This document shows positions 44,472 to 55,800 of a stretch of 64,000 bases of DNA, piece by piece. The stretch lies in the NCBI RefSeq assembly GCF_029407905.1, contig NC_073630.1, positions 47,145,001-47,209,000 on the forward strand, in the 5' to 3' direction. This DNA comes from Bubalus kerabau (lineage: Eukaryota > Chordata > Mammalia > Artiodactyla > Bovidae). Every line of letters begins with the position of its first letter. Within the stretch, counting starts at the first letter, position 1. Under the pieces are notes generated by a model. That model worked only from the letters and a program-made list of their open reading frames with translations, ran no database searches and had not been told where the DNA came from. The translations under genes and the position numbers were made by a program.

Positions 44472-44655
44472 GATTCCCTGGTAGCTCAGACGGTAAAGTG
44501 TCTGCCTGCAATACGGGAGACCCGGGTTCAGTCCCTGGGTCAGGAAGATCCCCTGGAGAAGGAAATAGCAACCCACTCCAGTATTCATGCCTGGAAAATC
44601 CCATGGACCGAGGAGCCTGTGGGGTTGCAAAGAGTCAAACAAGACTGAGCGACTT
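44472..44655 (+). mobile_element. Bov-tA SINE
   Basis: Sense copy 30 bp beyond the L1 5' end, preceded by an A-run at 44460-44471. Head gattccctggtagctcagac, body agtattcatgcctggaaaat, with a short deletion in the gcctgtggggttgc area, and tail gactgagcgacttcac. Confidence 0.9.
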
Positions 44656-44796
44656 CACTTTTATAGTTAGAATATTGCTACTTTGTATTTCCTCCATTGA
44701 CAATTGCCCTTGTCTCAGGATGTCAGTTAGGGTAGTTTGGATTTCAAGTTACAGAATACTCCCAATCAAAATGCCTCAAAGAATAAAGAAATTTGT

Positions 44797-44922
44797 TGAT
44801 ACTTTCCTATCAGTCCAGAAGTTAAGACTCCACTTTTTCTATGCAGAGAGCATGCATTCAATCTCTGGTCAGGGAGTAAAGATCCCACATGCCACATGGT
44901 GCAGCCAAAAAATAAAAAATTC
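44797..44922 (+). mobile_element. CHR-type tRNA-Glu SINE
   Basis: tttcctatcagtccagaagt, ttaagactccactttttcta, gcatgcattcaatctctgg (B-box area) and agatcccacatgccacatgg, then gcagccaaaaaataaaa. This is the CHR/CHRS family shared by cetartiodactyls, older than Bov-tA. Confidence 0.8.
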
Positions 44923-45249
44923 TCATTTTTTTTTTTAAATTTGTTAGTTCATCCCTGAAATCTAGAAATCAGGTTCTATGTTCTGTGAAAGCAAAATGGT
45001 TGTCAGTAGCATTCTTCATCACACTCTTCCAAACAGTGGAAGAATGTGAGAAAAACTCCATTCTTTTAACTTGACTGAACCATTTCAAATCACATGCTGA
45101 CTGTCTTGGTAGTATCTTAGGTAGCCATGAGATATTTTCTAACCTTACCGGAACAACAGGTGCAAACCTGGAGAGGTCAAAGTAAACTCAGACATATGTC
45201 CACTCTAGTAATACTTCACAAATTAATGTCCTATTCTGACTTTAATTTT

Positions 45250-45530
45250 ACCAAAAGTGAGTTTATTTTGCCATTCTTTAATGAAAACCTCCTGGTTTTC
45301 CTCTTTTCTGGCTTCTCCTTCAAAGCTTTCTTTGTCTATCTCTTAAATATTAACTTTTTAAAGATTGTGCTTTGAGCCTTTCTTATGTGGCATCTTCTCT
45401 CTCTGGATAATCTAATTTACTCTAATTGCATCATTTATCATGTATATGCTAGCAACACCAAATCTTTATCTCACCCTACACAACACCCATGAACTACAAA
45501 TACACACTGGTGTATGCAAAACATGTTGGA
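45250..45530 (+). mobile_element. L2 ORF2 relic
   Basis: The order gagcctttcttatgtggcat, cttctctctctggataat, tatgctagcaacaccaaat follows the L2 RT region in sense orientation. Strongly decayed. Confidence 0.5.
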
Positions 45531-45644
45531 TTTCGATGCTCCACAGACACACCCGAACAGTTAGTATTTGAGTACTTACCATGTACCAGGTACTATTCTA
45601 AAACATTCACATATTTTACCTTATTTAATTTTTCTAGTAACTGA

Positions 45645-45648
45645 ATGA

Positions 45649-45682
<34 letters not shown>

Positions 45683-46011
45683 CCATATGGAGACTGGCAA
45701 GTTGAAAATTTGCAGAGTGGGCCAATAGTTAGGGACTCAAAGAATAGCTGGAGGTGCAATTCAAATCTAAAGGCAGTCTGCTGCAGAATTTCCTGTTGTT
45801 CTGGGAAGGTTGGCATTTGTTTCATTGAAGCCTTCAACTGGTTGGATGAGGCTGAACAACACTATGTAATACAGTCTGCTTTACTCAAAGTCCACCAATT
45901 TAAATGTTAATCTCATACAAACTATTGTCACAGAAAAATCCAGAGTAATGCTTGATCAAGTACCTGGGCATTGTGGCTCAGTTAAGATGACATGTAAAAT
46001 TAACCATCACA
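45645..46011 (-). mobile_element. ERVL-type LTR (MLT2-like) in MIR
   Basis: Read on the minus strand it starts tgtgatggttaattttacat at 46011, continues with gcccaggtacttgatcaag and aacatttaaattggtggac, then cctcatccaaccagttgaag, and ends in a TG/TA tract. That order matches a common mammalian ERVL LTR. The microsatellite at 45648-45683 is its expanded CA/TA 3' region. Only LTR sequence is present. Confidence 0.65.
45648..45683. repeat. (AT)n(AC)n microsatellite
   Basis: About 11 AT units followed by seven or so AC units; likely length-polymorphic. Confidence 0.93.
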
Positions 46012-46249
46012 ATTAACTAACAACATTCTAAAGATGAAGAAATCAAGGTATAGGGAAGTAATTTGCCCAAGGTCACACAGCTAATAAACAGTGGAGCCAG
46101 GATACAAACCCAGACAGTCTCGTTCCAGAGCCCATTCTGTTAATTATCATATTATTTCAAATATATTATCGCCAATGTTGAACTTATGTTATTGGGTCCC
46201 CTCAAAACTTGGCCCTCCTTGTGTGCATTATGCCACTGGAAAGAATGCT

Positions 46250-46850
46250 TCTACTCAGTCACCTATCTAGAGGTTACTGTTAACCATTTTCTCATATCTA
46301 ATCAATTCTTATTGTTTCCACCACCTAAATATATCCCTACTCCAAATTTCTTAAGCTAGTGCCTTAATTTGAGCCTCTATCCTTTCTTACCATGATGTCT
46401 TCTATAAGTGATGTTGCAGATAGAAGTACTTGATGATCTCCCCAAATGTGTGCAGAATCTTGCATACATTATTTCCTCCAGCTGAGAACACATTCTTACC
46501 TCCCTGCCCTTATATAACCATGTGTACATCCACACACAAACGCATACACACATTTCAGTTAGGGCTTAGGTGAGAGATTGTTTTATTCTCTCAGAATCAT
46601 CCATTGACCTACTAAGAACGGTGAATTAGTCCCTTTGGGTCTTTCAGAGCTTTGTATTTCAGTGCATATTACTTGTGGTCAAATTAACTATTTGTATCCT
46701 CCACTAAGTAATACTCCTTGAAATTTTTCACATTTGGTCCAGTACCTATTGTCTGAATATGCCTCTATTCTTCTCACACATTCACCACCTATCTCTTGAA
46801 TTTGTAATATCCATCTCAGGTCTGCCATATTAACACACAGGTCTAGGTAG
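46250..46850 (+). mobile_element. Possible L2 ORF2/3' relic
   Basis: Pyrimidine-rich text such as ttattgtttccaccacctaa and gagcctctatcctttcttac resembles decayed L2 in sense orientation. Weak. Confidence 0.4.
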
Positions 46851-46950
46851 ATCAACATATAACATCATGAAAAATGTAAGGAAAATGTGCATTGCTTCTG
46901 AATGTTTCAAATTACACCCATATATTTTTATGACTAGGTAATGTGCAGAG

Positions 46951-47284
46951 TCTTCCCTTGTTTCTCAGCTGGTAAAGAATCTGCTTGCAATGCAGGAGAT
47001 ACTGGTTCAATTTCTGGGTCATGAAGATCCCCTGGAGAAGGGATAGGCTACCCACTATAGTATTCTTTGGCTTCCCTGGTGGCTCATATGGCAAAGAATC
47101 CACCTGCAATGTGGGAGACTTGGGTTCTAACCCTGGGTTGGGAAGATCTCCAGGAGAAGGAAATGGCAACCCACTCCAGTATTCTTGCCTGGAGCATCCC
47201 CATGGACAGAGGAGCCTGGCGGGCTATAGTCCATGAGGTTACAAAGAGTCAAACATGACTGAGCAACTAAGTACAGCACAGCAG
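46951..47284 (+). mobile_element. Bov-tA2 SINE, dimeric head
   Basis: Two tRNA-like heads in tandem: tcttcccttgtttctcagct at 46951 and ggcttccctggtggctcata at 47070, each with a short BovA part, the second complete to the tail (gactgagcaactaagtac). The perfect 11-bp TSD AATGTGCAGAG is at 46940-46950 and 47285-47295. Confidence 0.94.
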
Positions 47285-47295
47285 AATGTGCAGAG

Positions 47296-47999
47296 AGTCA
47301 ATACTTTGCCACATGGAACTCCTGAATCAGACTCAGTGAGGAAGGTATTGAATTTCATCTAGATTAATGAGCAAAATATGCTCAAGAAGAACACAATTCA
47401 GATTGCCAATATTATCCATGAAAACCTAACTGAGCAGGTTATATGAGAAATGGAAATGGGAGCCCCCAGATGGAAACAAGAGTTTCAGGTCTTCTGATGA
47501 GGTTGGAGTAGTAAAAGGAGAAACAGGACCAGAGTCATGACCAGAGGAAAGGAATGGAAGAAATGGATGATGGAAGAGTTCCAAGAATTTGCCCTGTGGA
47601 CAGTTACTGTTTTTATCATTAGAGAACTGAAGTTTAGGCAAAAGCGAAGGCAGGATCTCAGGACTTGAAAAAATATATCATCAGTTTATAAGCATAAGGC
47701 AGCCTACTGCTCATGTATGGCTGCATCATGATGGCCCTGGCCAGAGATTTAGGGCTAAACAACATTGGTCCCAACTGACTCATAAAGTTATGAGCTGAGC
47801 CTATCATTGAAAGACAGTCTGAATGGTACTGAAATCCTCCATAGAAATTTGGTTTTCTTTGATGATTTTTCCCAGAGATTATTGCTGATCAGAAATACAT
47901 TAGAATTATTTCTCTTTCTGATGTTTTAAAATGGAATTTGCCTATTATCAAAGCTTATCTTTCAAGAGCTATTTGTAGGTGGATAGTTGAGCCTGGGCA
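47296..47999. other. Unassigned sequence
   Basis: No gene or named repeat recognised. Confidence 0.4.
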
Positions 48000-48165
48000 T
48001 GTTACTCAAGATCTCTATGCCTGGTGTCCGTGTTTGTAAAATTAGGCAGATAAAAGTACTTACATATCAGAATTATTGTGAAAATCAAGCCGTTAGTTCA
48101 TGTGAAGTCTTGGAAGGGTAGAATACAATAAGCTCTGTGTGGTATTAGCTATTATTTTTCAGAAT
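48000..48165 (+). mobile_element. MIR SINE relic
   Basis: gcctgggcatgttactcaag, tgtttgtaaaattaggcaga and acttacatatcagaattatt follow the MIR core and 3' half. Confidence 0.6.
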
Positions 48166-48239
48166 TCAATATACTTTCACATGCTTGAATAATACTTTAT
48201 ATATCATTCTCACACACTACAATAACACTGATTTACTTG

Positions 48240-48340
48240 TACATTGTCCCACTGTGTTGGGAGCTCTTTGAGGGCAGGTATTGTGTTCTTTGTTCTCTTG
48301 AGTGGATGGTAATGCTGGGTACTTATTACATGTGGAATCC
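48240..48340 (+). mobile_element. L2 3'-end fragment, cut by BovB
   Basis: gttgggagctctttgagggc aggtattgtgttctttgttc is the familiar L2 3' text in sense orientation. BovB starts at 48341. Confidence 0.6.
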
Positions 48341-49213
48341 AACATTTATTTCTGCTTTATTGATTATACCAAAGCCTTTGACTGTGTGGATCACAATAAA
48401 CTGTGGAAAATTCTGAGAGAGATGGGGATACCAGACCACCTAACCTGCCTCTTGAGAAATCTGTATGCAGGTCAGGAAGCAACAGTTAGAACTGGACATG
48501 GAACAACAGACTGGTTCCAAATAGGGAAAGGAGTATGTCAAGGCTATATATTGTCACCTTGCTTATTTAACTTATATGCAGAGTACATCATGAGAAACGC
48601 TGGACTGGAAGAAACACAAGCTGGAATCAAGATTGCCAGAAGAAATATCAATAGCCTCAGATATATGCAGATGACACCACCCTTATGGCAGAAGGTGAAG
48701 AACTAAAGAGCCTCTTGATGCAAGTGAAAGAGGAGAGTAAAAAAGTTGGCTTAAAGCTCAACAGAAAAATAAGATCGTGGCATCCGGTCCCATCACTTCA
48801 TGGCAAATAGATAGAAAAACAGTGGAAACAATGGCAGACTTTATTTTGGGGGGCTCCAAAATCACTGCAGATTGTGACTGCAGCCATGAAATTAAAAGAC
48901 GCTTACTCCTTGGAAGGAAAGTTATGGCCAACCTAGACAGCATATTGAGAAGCAGAGACATACTTTGCCAACAAAGGTCCATCTTGTCAAGGCTATGGTA
49001 TTTCCAGTAGTCGTGTATGGATGTGAGAGTTGGACTACAAGGAAAGCTGAGTGCCAAAGAATTGATGCTTTTGAACTGCGGTGTTGGAGAAGACTCTTGA
49101 GAGTCCCTTGGACTGCAAGGAGATCCAACCAGTCCATCCTAAAGGAGATCAGTTCTGAGTGTTCATTGGAAGGACTGATGTTGAAGCTGAAACTCAATAC
49201 TTTGGCCACCTGA
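48341..49213 (+). pseudogene. BovB RT and C-terminal frames, broken at YADD
   Basis: The first frame (to 48706) has IYFCFIDYTKAFDCVDHNKL and GVCQGYILSPCLFNLYAEY, where the usual RQGC is CQGY. An extra TA near 48660 shifts the frame exactly at the active site, so YADD is lost. Later frames at 48777-49010 and 48965-49213 carry GSKITADCDCSHEIK and CESWTTRKAECQRIDAFELR. Non-functional. Confidence 0.88.
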
Positions 49214-49430
49214 TGAGAAGAACTGACTCATTGGAAAAGACCTGATGCTGGGAAGGATTGAAGGCAGGAGGAGAAGGGGATGACAGAGAATGAGATGGTT
49301 GGATAGCATCACTGACTCAATGGACATGAGTTTGGGTAAACTCCAGGAGTTGGTGATGGACAGGGAGGCCTGGTGTGCTGCAGTCCATGGGATCACAAAG
49401 AGTCAGACACAATTGAGTGACTGAACTGAA
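48341..49430 (+). mobile_element. 5'-truncated BovB LINE
   Basis: Sense BovB from motif A of the RT (tttctgctttattgattata) to the tail gagtgactgaactgaa. 5'-truncated; no clear TSD. Confidence 0.92.
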
Positions 49431-50069
49431 TATAAAATGTACTTTTGTGAATCAATTGTTTCCTGTGAAATATATAATGTTATTTTCTGTGTCTTCCAAT
49501 GTGCAGAAGGGACACACTATAGTGTTACAACTTCTTAAAAACCTGAAATAAAAGAAGGAATACAAAAATCCTTCTTAAACACCTGGATCCAAACCACCAA
49601 GAGCAAAGGGAAGTGCTTCAAAATGTGATTCTGAAGTTGCTTTTGCTTTATTTAAAGTCTCAGTGTATTACAATAACTAAACTGCTTCATGACCTCATTG
49701 AAATCCTGTAAGGCTTAATTAATGTTTGTAAAGCCCTTTACAATCCTTAGATGAGAGGCACCAGGAAAGTGTAAGGAATCATTATTATTATCACTGATGC
49801 CATCTTAAATGACTGCAAACAGTTTGCTTCATTTGGATTTGCTGATTAAAGCCTAGCTATGACTATGCAGAAACACAAGAAAATTCACTTTCACAATGTA
49901 GCTCAGCTCATCATATTTAAAAGGTCATAGACAGACGTAAATAATTTTAATGCTGTATTTTTTAGAGTGGAAATACTTAAAATGATGATTTTTAAAAAGG
50001 AATAAAGTTAAAAGCAGGAGAATAGGTCATTGGCTTCAGCTGTACCATTTTATAAAGTGTCTTTCCATG
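49431..50069. other. Unassigned, possible old repeat near 49730
   Basis: The text gtttgtaaagccctttacaa to tcattattattatc near 49725-49790 resembles an ancient mammalian repeat end, but I cannot name it. Confidence 0.35.
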
Positions 50070-50275
50070 AACTCTGGAGTCAGACAAATCTGGGTTTTGG
50101 GAATCAGGTAGATCTGAGTTGGAAACCTGGCCTTATAATATGACTTCTTTGAAACTTTGGGAAAGTTAATGTTTTTTCCTCCATAATCTGGAAATTCTGT
50201 GGGGAGCATGGGCTCTATCTAGCCAAAATTTTTACCAAGTGCTTAGCATATGTGTTCAATGTCTGTGTTTAATGT
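50070..50275 (+). mobile_element. MIR SINE relic
   Basis: Starts near aactctggagtcagacaaat and keeps a ctgagttggaaacctggcct-type core and a gtgcttagcatatgtgttca 3' part; an internal duplication of the tctgggtt/tctgagtt region is present. Confidence 0.55.
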
Positions 50276-50519
50276 ATAAGTAATTCTATATATAACTATT
50301 CATATGAAACAGTTAAAATACAACATTACCAGCATTTAAAAGATTGATCACCTTCATCTTTTGAATGGCCATCATTTCATCATCCAGAATGACTTGTTCT
50401 TCAAGCATTTTGGATAACTGGATTTTACCATGTTATTTCCATGAGTAAAATTCTAATTTTGAAGGGCTCTCAATTGTAACACCATACAATGGCTTTACCT
50501 AACATGTTCTGTTTATCTA

Positions 50520-51120
50520 CTGTTTAGTTCTGTTTATTTATTATCTATTGCTATTTCTATCTATTAAAACCACCTTAAAATTCAGTGGTGTAACACCTCC
50601 ATTTTTATAATGCTCATAATTCAAACAGGGAATGTCTTATCCTTGCTCCCTGATGATTGGGAGTCAACACGGCTGCCTCAAGTAGCTACATTTTGTTGGG
50701 ACAGCTTAATGAGGGCTATATTTTAAGGACCTATTTTATCAGTTGCATTCTTCAATTCTTCTCCACATTGTATCTCCTGGGACAACAACATCTGAGATGG
50801 CTTTATAATTCAAAAATCAGTCGCTAGGTTGGTATGGCTGAAATAGCTGGGTCTGCCCAGTCATCCCATTCGCTTCATGCATGCAGCTATCTTGAGTTTC
50901 CCTAAAGAATGGTGTTTTCAGGATTCCTTACTTGGAATCTAAGCTTTCCAAGAAGCATAGACAGAAACTACACAGGTTATTATGACTTCACCTAAGAAAG
51001 CCAGAATATCACTTTCAGCACATTCTATTATTCAAGCAAGTCACTAAAGGAACACAAATTCACAGGGAAAAATTAGTAGACTCCACCTCTCAATGACAGG
51101 AATTGCAAAGGATATATATT
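50520..51120 (-). mobile_element. Possible MaLR LTR relic
   Basis: tatctattgctatttctatc, aaattcagtggtgtaacacc, tagctgggtctgcccagtc, ttctattattcaagcaagtc and gtagactccacctctcaatg follow the antisense order of a MaLR-type LTR. Decayed. Confidence 0.45.
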
Positions 51121-51249
51121 CATCTTTTTTCTCCTTCATAAAAGAAAAAAAAACCTATGCCCTTTTTCTTAGATCTGAAATCACCATAAAGAATTCTGTC
51201 CTCTTAGCTTTGCTTCTTTCCAATGGGTAGCTGCCTGATCCACTTCAGA

Positions 51250-51450
51250 AAGATTAAGATAGATGGGTTATCAATTTGGTTCCACCAGTTGTTAACTGTG
51301 TAACTTTGAATATATCTTTTAATTGTTCTCATCTTGTTTCTTCATCTATCTCAGAGAAAAATAATATCTCTTTTGTTCTTGTCACTGAGTTGTGGAGAAG
51401 ATAATAGAAGGATAAAGAAATCCTACATAGCTACTAATGTCATTGTTCAT
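51250..51450 (+). mobile_element. MIR SINE relic
   Basis: gttgttaactgtgtaacttt, tgtttcttcatctatctcag, ataatatctcttttgttctt: MIR core and 3' half in sense. Confidence 0.5.
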
Positions 51451-51730
51451 AAAATATATGAAGAAAGCTTTAGTCACTAGGTTTTCTGAGCCTAATTAGA
51501 AGAGTTGGTGTGTTAGCTGCCTTGAGTTCCTGCATTTGTTAAGACTGACACTGATAGGTATCCAGAGACCAAGTCATAATTCTTTCAATCTGGAGGTCAA
51601 AGTTTAACTTCGGGGTTGAAGCCTTGGTCATAGGTTTAACTAATCAAGGCTTTTGTGTCTCTCCATTGTGCTGCACCCATCTCAAATGGAAAGATGAACA
51701 ATGTGATAACTGCCTTTGTAAGTAACAAGT
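51451..51730. other. Unassigned sequence
   Basis: No gene or named repeat. Confidence 0.4.
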
Positions 51731-51857
51731 TGGAGAAGGAAATGGCAACCCACTCCAGTATTCTCGCCTAGAGAATTCCATGGACAGAGAAGCCTGGTGG
51801 GCTACAGTCCACAGGGTTGCAAAGAGTCAGACATGACTCAGTGACTAAACAACAAAG
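51731..51857 (+). mobile_element. BovA monomer SINE
   Basis: ttggagaaggaaatggcaac to gacatgactcagtgactaaa; no tRNA-like head. Confidence 0.9.
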
Positions 51858-51897
51858 TGACAAAACCATCCAACCATTTGTGTTTTTTCATTACCGT

Positions 51898-52112
51898 GTA
51901 TGTGCTTGCTTAGCCTCTCAGTCATGTTCAACTCTTTGTGACCTCATGGACTGTAGCCTGCCAGGCTCTTCTGCCCATGGGATTCTCCAGACAGGAATAC
52001 TGGAGTAGGCACCCATTCCCTTCTTCAGGGGATCTTCCCAACTCAGGGATTGAATCCAGGTCTTCTTCATTGAAGGCAGATTCTTTACCTTCTGAGCCAC
52101 CAGGGAAGCCCC
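51898..52112 (-). mobile_element. Bov-tA SINE
   Basis: Antisense copy only 40 bp after a sense BovA monomer: tgtatgtgcttgcttagcct tail, gactgtagcctgccaggctc body, ccaccagggaagcccc head. The opposite orientations could form a stem of BovA sequence about 110 bp long. Confidence 0.92.
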
Positions 52113-52483
52113 TTTTATCATTATAAAGTTTTTTAATTATTAAAATGAACTCTTAATTATTTGATCATTATGTGAACAGAAAACCTTTAATGCTGTAATT
52201 CTTTATAGCAACAAATGAGAGAAGAGAAAATATATCTGATTGAGCCAGTTAGCAAAAAATTAAAGTATAGCTGCTACCATGGCCCCTAAAGTCTACATGG
52301 GTTTAAAGTGGTATTGGGTATGGTTTTCATAGCATGGGTCTCCCCTTCATTTTTTGCTTCTGAGCATATTTTTCAAAAGTTGAATATTCTGGTATTATTT
52401 CTAGAAAGATAGAGGTTCTCAAAGAACAATGTTTAAACACAAACATTTGAACCTAGTAAGGCAATGTCGTATAGAGCAGCAGC
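52113..52483. other. Unassigned sequence
   Basis: No gene or named repeat. Confidence 0.4.
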
Positions 52484-52622
52484 CCCCCACCTTTTTGACA
52501 CCAGGGATCAGTTTTGTAAAATACAATTTTTCCATGCACCTGGATGGTTTCCGTTTTGCCCACCGCTTGCCTCCCACTGTGCAGCTCGGTTCCTAACAGA
52601 TCACTGGCTCTGGGGGCTTGAC
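52484..52622. mobile_element. hAT-type DNA transposon fragment
   Basis: cagcagccccccaccttttt, gacaccagggatcagttttg, aatttttccatgcacctgg and cggttcctaacagatc match a short mammalian hAT-like element with CAG...CCCCAACC-type ends. Family name not recalled. Confidence 0.5.
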
Positions 52623-52979
52623 CAACCCTAGTATGGAAAACATGTCACCCAGTCTAGACTCAGTACTTGGTAAAGTGCTTTGAACTTTGTTTTCTTTTGA
52701 AGACAATGAGGCCAAACTAGTTGAACTGCAGGGACTTCTACAAGGCATGATTCTGGAATTCCATTTTTCAAATATGTAGCCATTATAGATTCTGAAACTA
52801 TGTAAATATAAACTAAGTTCAAATTTAAATTCAAACAGTAAAATTGTCTGGCAAATTTCTACTGTGATAGAACACTATGGGCTCTGATTTGACAGAAACT
52901 TTCCAAGAGGTAAGTCTACCTTCAATTATGATCTCAAATAAGTTAAAAAAAAACAAAACAAAACGGAATTTCAACAAGC
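52623..52979. other. Unassigned sequence
   Basis: No gene or named repeat. Confidence 0.4.
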
Positions 52980-53595
52980 CCCCAAGCCTCCAACATGTAG
53001 ATTCTACCAAACTCTCCTTATTTCACATCTCTTTTTATGCAGCGAAACTCTTCCTAGACTCCTTGCCATTAAATCCCACATCCATTCATTCATGAAAATG
53101 AATCCAAGTTCATTTTCACTGTCTTTTGGCAGCATTTGACCCTGGTCACAGGATTCTCCTTATGAAACCTTCCTTTAGTTTTATTTTTGAGACACAACCC
53201 TCCTGATTTTCATCCTACTGCAATGGCTAATTCTTCATAGTCTTCTTCATGGCATTTCCTTCAATTGCCCAATCCTGAAATACATGTGTAATATAAGCCT
53301 CTTCTCTATACATGCTTCTGGAATGATCTCACTCATAATTCTTAAGTCTTCAATTATCATCAATATGACATGCATAACTCATAAATACTTATTAAACTTC
53401 ATATTCCAGTTACAAATCTATTGCTTGCGGATTAGGTGGACACTGGATTAGATGTCTGTTTCTCTTACACAGGTGATGGTCTAAAGTCTTTGAAGCAGAA
53501 ATTTCCTCTCACTTATCTTTGTACCCCCTGTGCCACAAAAAACATACAGTATACATGTTTGTGGAAGCAGTGAATGAATGAATATTGAGCCATTC
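52980..53595 (+). mobile_element. L2 LINE 3' end relic
   Basis: Pyrimidine-rich L2-like text from about 52980, then ttatctttgtaccccctgtg near 53514 and a gtgaatgaatgaatattgag terminus near 53569. Sense orientation, decayed. Confidence 0.5.
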
Positions 53596-54344
53596 AACTG
53601 AATGTCATGCAGGAAATGCCATGTAGACAATGCCATGCAGCTGCTACAGCTTTGTAAAGAAGAAATTGTTTCAACTTGGTGGTAGTGGTGGTGGGGGTAA
53701 GGGACAGTTAAAGAACAATCTGGGTTCCTTCTTAGGATCTTAAGATTCTAACAATTAAGATTCTTAACAATTCCATCTGTTAATGGAATTGTAGGATCGT
53801 CAGAGGGAAAATTACTTGTGTCAGACACTTTAGAGAATCTATAGCATCAAAAAATCTTAAGGTAGCATTTTTCAAACAAGACTTCAATAATTCTAAGATA
53901 TTTTTTTAAGTCTTGTATTAAACTTGGATGATATAAACATGATATATTATAAGAACATGCCAATTTATAATTGTGTAATATGAGTTCTTAGTACCAGTAT
54001 TAGTTTTTATGTAATTCCTGTAGTTATTGTGTGCTGATGAGAAAGAAAAGAAATGGAGAAATTTATTTGATACATAAATATTGCTTTAATGTAATGTGTA
54101 AGCCAAATTACATCAAGGTGCACTGCATGAAAAAAGTACTCAGTATTGCGAAGAGTGGAAAACAATGAAGGAATTTTTATTCATGCTACTTTAAAAATAA
54201 GCCAAAACTGTGCCATAGCTCATCAATGCCATATTCTCATTATAAGAATTTAGTTACAGCAAAATAGCATCATCCATTACAGTGCATCATGCTGTTAGTT
54301 TTAGATTTTCTTTGTTTGCATTTAATTTATAAACTTATTTTTGC
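53596..54344. other. Unassigned sequence
   Basis: No gene or named repeat. Contains short direct repeats of cttaagattctaacaatt-type text near 53735-53775. Confidence 0.4.
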
Positions 54345-54351
54345 TTTATAT

Positions 54352-54628
54352 GATGCTGCTGCTGCTAAATCACTTCAGTCGTGTCCGATTCTGTGCAACC
54401 CCATAGACTGCAGCCCACCAGGCTCCCCCATCCCTGGGATTCTCCAGGCAAGAACACTGGAGTGGGTTGCCATTTCCTTCTCCAATGTATGAAAGTGAAA
54501 AGAGAAAGTGAAGTCGCTCAGTTGTATCCGACTCCCAGTGACCCAATGGACTGCAGGCTACCAGGATCCTCTGTCCGTGGGATTTTCCAGGCAAGAGTAC
54601 TGGAGTGGGGTGCCATTGCCTTCTCCGA
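54352..54628 (-). mobile_element. BOV-A2 SINE, full-length dimer
   Basis: Antisense dimer from the GCT-repeat tail complement to ccattgccttctccga. TTTATAT at 54345-54351 and 54629-54635 is a short candidate TSD. The overlapping frames of 94 and 122 codons are read-through. Confidence 0.93.
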
Positions 54629-54635
54629 TTTATAT

Positions 54636-55159
54636 TATATAAGAGCTTTAAACACAAATATTTAAGAAAAAGGCATAACAAAAACAACTTAGTATAATGA
54701 TAGAGTCCTGAGAGATTATTTTCTTTAAAATAACTCACACTTTATTCAGGATGGAAAAAGACTGTGTTAATAAACTAAGGATCAGGGTGTAACAAGCTTA
54801 CTTGGGAATAAAAGCTTCACTGTCAGAATAAAATGATTTATCTCTTAGTCTAGCATGTGATTACATACACATATACCATACACACAACCTCATACACGTA
54901 ATCCAGATATATACCACAAAAAAAAAACACAAGACACACTTATATCTATATGTACAGTGATACTCATGTAACACACAAATACATATGTACCTGCATGTAT
55001 CACAAATAACCCCATGCATGAAGGAAACATGCATACATATACACACACTTCTTCCATAAATTTATATCAGCATTCTATAAAAAGAAAATTAACACAAACT
55101 GAGAGAGCGAGAGTTTAGCACAGCATTTTTAAGAAGGAGGCCTCAGACTGCCAAGCTAC
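54636..55159. other. Unassigned, with CA/TA-rich tract
   Basis: Positions 54860-55045 are a degenerate CA/TA/CATA-rich stretch likely derived from an old microsatellite. Nothing coding. Confidence 0.45.
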
Positions 55160-55365
55160 CAACACCAGTTCTGCTCCTTCCTAGCTGAACAGCCTTGGAC
55201 ACTTCTATTTAATGCTCACTCCCTTACTATCTCTGTCATTAAATTGAAAAACATAGTGAGTACCTAACTCGCAGAATTGTTCAGGGAATTAAATGCACTA
55301 TTGCATGTTAAGAAATATAACAGTGTGTTAGCACACAGGAAGAAGTCAATAAATAATGACTTTTT
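55160..55365 (+). mobile_element. MIR SINE
   Basis: ttctgctccttcctagctga, acagccttggacacttctat, tgttcagggaattaaatgca and gaagtcaataaataatgac: a full-length-like MIR in sense. Confidence 0.7.
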
Positions 55366-55400
55366 AAAAAAATACACACACATGCACACACAAATATAGA
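55366..55400. repeat. A-run and CA repeat
   Basis: aaaaaaatacacacacatg followed by cacacacaaat. Confidence 0.8.
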
Positions 55401-55469
55401 GGTCTGTGTTGGAATCCTGTGAGAGCTGTGAGACTAAAGAGAGCTTTTCCCTTCACAGTTAGAGAAAGT

Positions 55470-55800
55470 GAAAAACCTGGGGGTCATCCCTAACATCTTG
55501 CAATCCTTCATTGCCCTCACTCAATCTATCACCAGCCTTGTTGACTTTTTTCCCTCTGAAACTCTAACAGATTGATGCCTCTCTCTGTACCTCATGTGGG
55601 CTAAAGCCAGAGGCTTATAACTGCTTTCTCTACACTTATTCTTTTTGCCTCACTGAAACTATACAGCCCTTTTTCAAAAAGCATGCATGACCATGTACTT
55701 CCCATAATACTTTGAGTCCCTATTGCTTGTAGGGTAAAGCTTTGTACAATCTACCCCTGCTCTACCTCTCCATCTTTCCAGCTGGGTCAAAACACTGTTC
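55470..55800 (+). mobile_element. L2 ORF2 relic
   Basis: gaaaaacctgggggtcatcc encodes the KNLGVI motif of L2 ORF2, followed by actcaatctatcaccagcct and later ctacccctgctctacctctc blocks. Sense, decayed. Confidence 0.65.

Larger units (their letters stand above)
45561..46150 (-). mobile_element. MIR SINE split by an LTR
   Basis: The left part at 45561-45640 reads ttgagtacttaccatgtacc, aggtactattctaaaac; the right part at 46012-46150 reads agatgaagaaatcaaggtat, cccaaggtcacacagctaat and cagagcccattctgttaa. Together they form an antisense MIR with the LTR at 45645-46011 inserted. Confidence 0.75.

Noticed and set aside
44450..44660. TTATAG near both ends of the Bov-tA as a TSD
   Set aside because: The match is only six bases and the flanks disagree beyond it.
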